In this document: piece by piece, positions 63,897 to 64,000 of the stretch
Position numbering within the stretch: the stretch's first letter is position 1
Layout of the letters: every line of letters begins with the position of its first letter
DNA from: CAWBJP01 sp963789165
Lineage (GTDB): Bacteria; Actinomycetota; Acidimicrobiia; IMCC26256; BP-133
Direction: 5' to 3'
Assembly: GCA_963789165.1 (NCBI GenBank)
Contig: CAWBJP010000001.1
Location: 186,001 to 250,000, forward strand
DNA length: 64,000 bases
Made by a program: the position numbers and the translations under genes
The notes under the pieces: generated by a model
The model's database searches: none
The model's input: only the letters and a program-made list of their open reading frames with translations
Told to the model about the DNA's origin: nothing

Positions 63897-64000
63897 CTAA
63901 CGGGCCGGTTTTCCGGCTCCCGCCACCTCGGCCGCGATCCGACGCTCGCCCAGGGCGACATAGTCCGGGTCGATGTCGAAGCCGACGTAGTGACGTCCCG
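63897..64000 (-). CDS. C-terminal end of a DNA methyltransferase (N4/N6 type), partial
   Basis: The last 33 residues of a minus-strand frame that runs off the window read GRHYVGFDIDPDYVALGERR followed by a short basic tail and a TAG at 63897-63899. GxxYxGxDIDPxYVxLGxRR is the typical C-terminal SAM-motif I segment of beta-class site-specific DNA methyltransferases, which place this motif late. The catalytic D/NPPY motif would be beyond the window. A restriction partner cannot be judged from here. Confidence 0.7.
   Translation of the reverse strand, partial: GRHYVGFDIDPDYVALGERRIAAEVAGAGKPAR

Noticed and set aside
63829..63961. N-terminal extension of the M15 protein to 63961
   Set aside because: It would overlap the end of the methyltransferase frame; the GTG at 63829 fits gene spacing and the start of the conserved region better.

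Overview
The window is uniformly GC-rich, uses many GTG starts, and packs genes with 4-base ATGA/GTGA overlaps. It carries coenzyme F420 synthesis (cofC), an HU protein with a long Lys/Ala/Pro tail, a DinB/mycothiol-type protein, an Rpf-like muralytic protein and several class III cyclases. Together these point to an actinobacterium, most likely of the class Acidimicrobiia (inference; no rRNA or tRNA is present to confirm it).

Layout. 0-12.4 kb: glycosyltransferases, a MOSC protein, a six-hairpin glycosidase-like protein, a secreted trypsin, a quinone reductase, a wall carboxypeptidase with GYW repeats, then a housekeeping run of gpsA, plsC, a phosphoesterase, an ABM protein, cofC and a PIG-L deacetylase. 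12.4-23.7 kb: HU, a small conserved-looking protein, hydrolases, aminopeptidase N, a secreted copper-radical oxidase, an ECF sigma factor, a membrane phosphoesterase and an SDR. 23.7-46.8 kb: a signalling island. It has two giant, heavily frameshifted minus-strand ATPase-TPR-cyclase genes (one also with an N-terminal Ser/Thr kinase). Opposite them is a plus-strand array: unknown protein, PAS, metallo-beta-lactamase-fold hydrolase, second PAS, cNMP-binding protein, cNMP-patatin fusion, cyclase-ATPase-TPR, MMPL transporter, LuxR-type ATPase, Crp, DUF1326-like protein and another cNMP-binding protein. 46.8-56.5 kb: HAD, HtrA-like protease with a divergent HxlR regulator, plastocyanin and secreted partner, Tat-exported amidohydrolase with a divergent IclR regulator, VTT membrane protein, and a wall amidase with GYW repeats. 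56.5-64 kb: clpB divergent from hsp20 over a HAIR-like palindrome, an Rpf-like protein, an enoyl-CoA hydratase relative, a hydrolase-cyclase fusion, an M15 peptidase and the end of a DNA methyltransferase.

How the genes may work together. Five separate cNMP-binding proteins lie within 15 kb, all keeping the Glu and Arg of the phosphate-binding cassette. They sit beside three cyclase-homology proteins, with a fourth at 62 kb. This suggests a local cyclic-nucleotide circuit linked to lipid hydrolysis (patatin), lipid export (MMPL) and transcription (Crp, LuxR). This is inference from gene content; the PAS-MBL-PAS-cNMP-patatin arrangement is the best candidate here for an undescribed system.

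Sequence quality. At least ten genes are split by single-base indels in G/C runs, and the 23.7-31.4 kb locus has many more. Catalytic motifs survive in the shifted frames, so assembly error or very recent decay is more likely than old pseudogenes. Composite coordinates are given for such genes.
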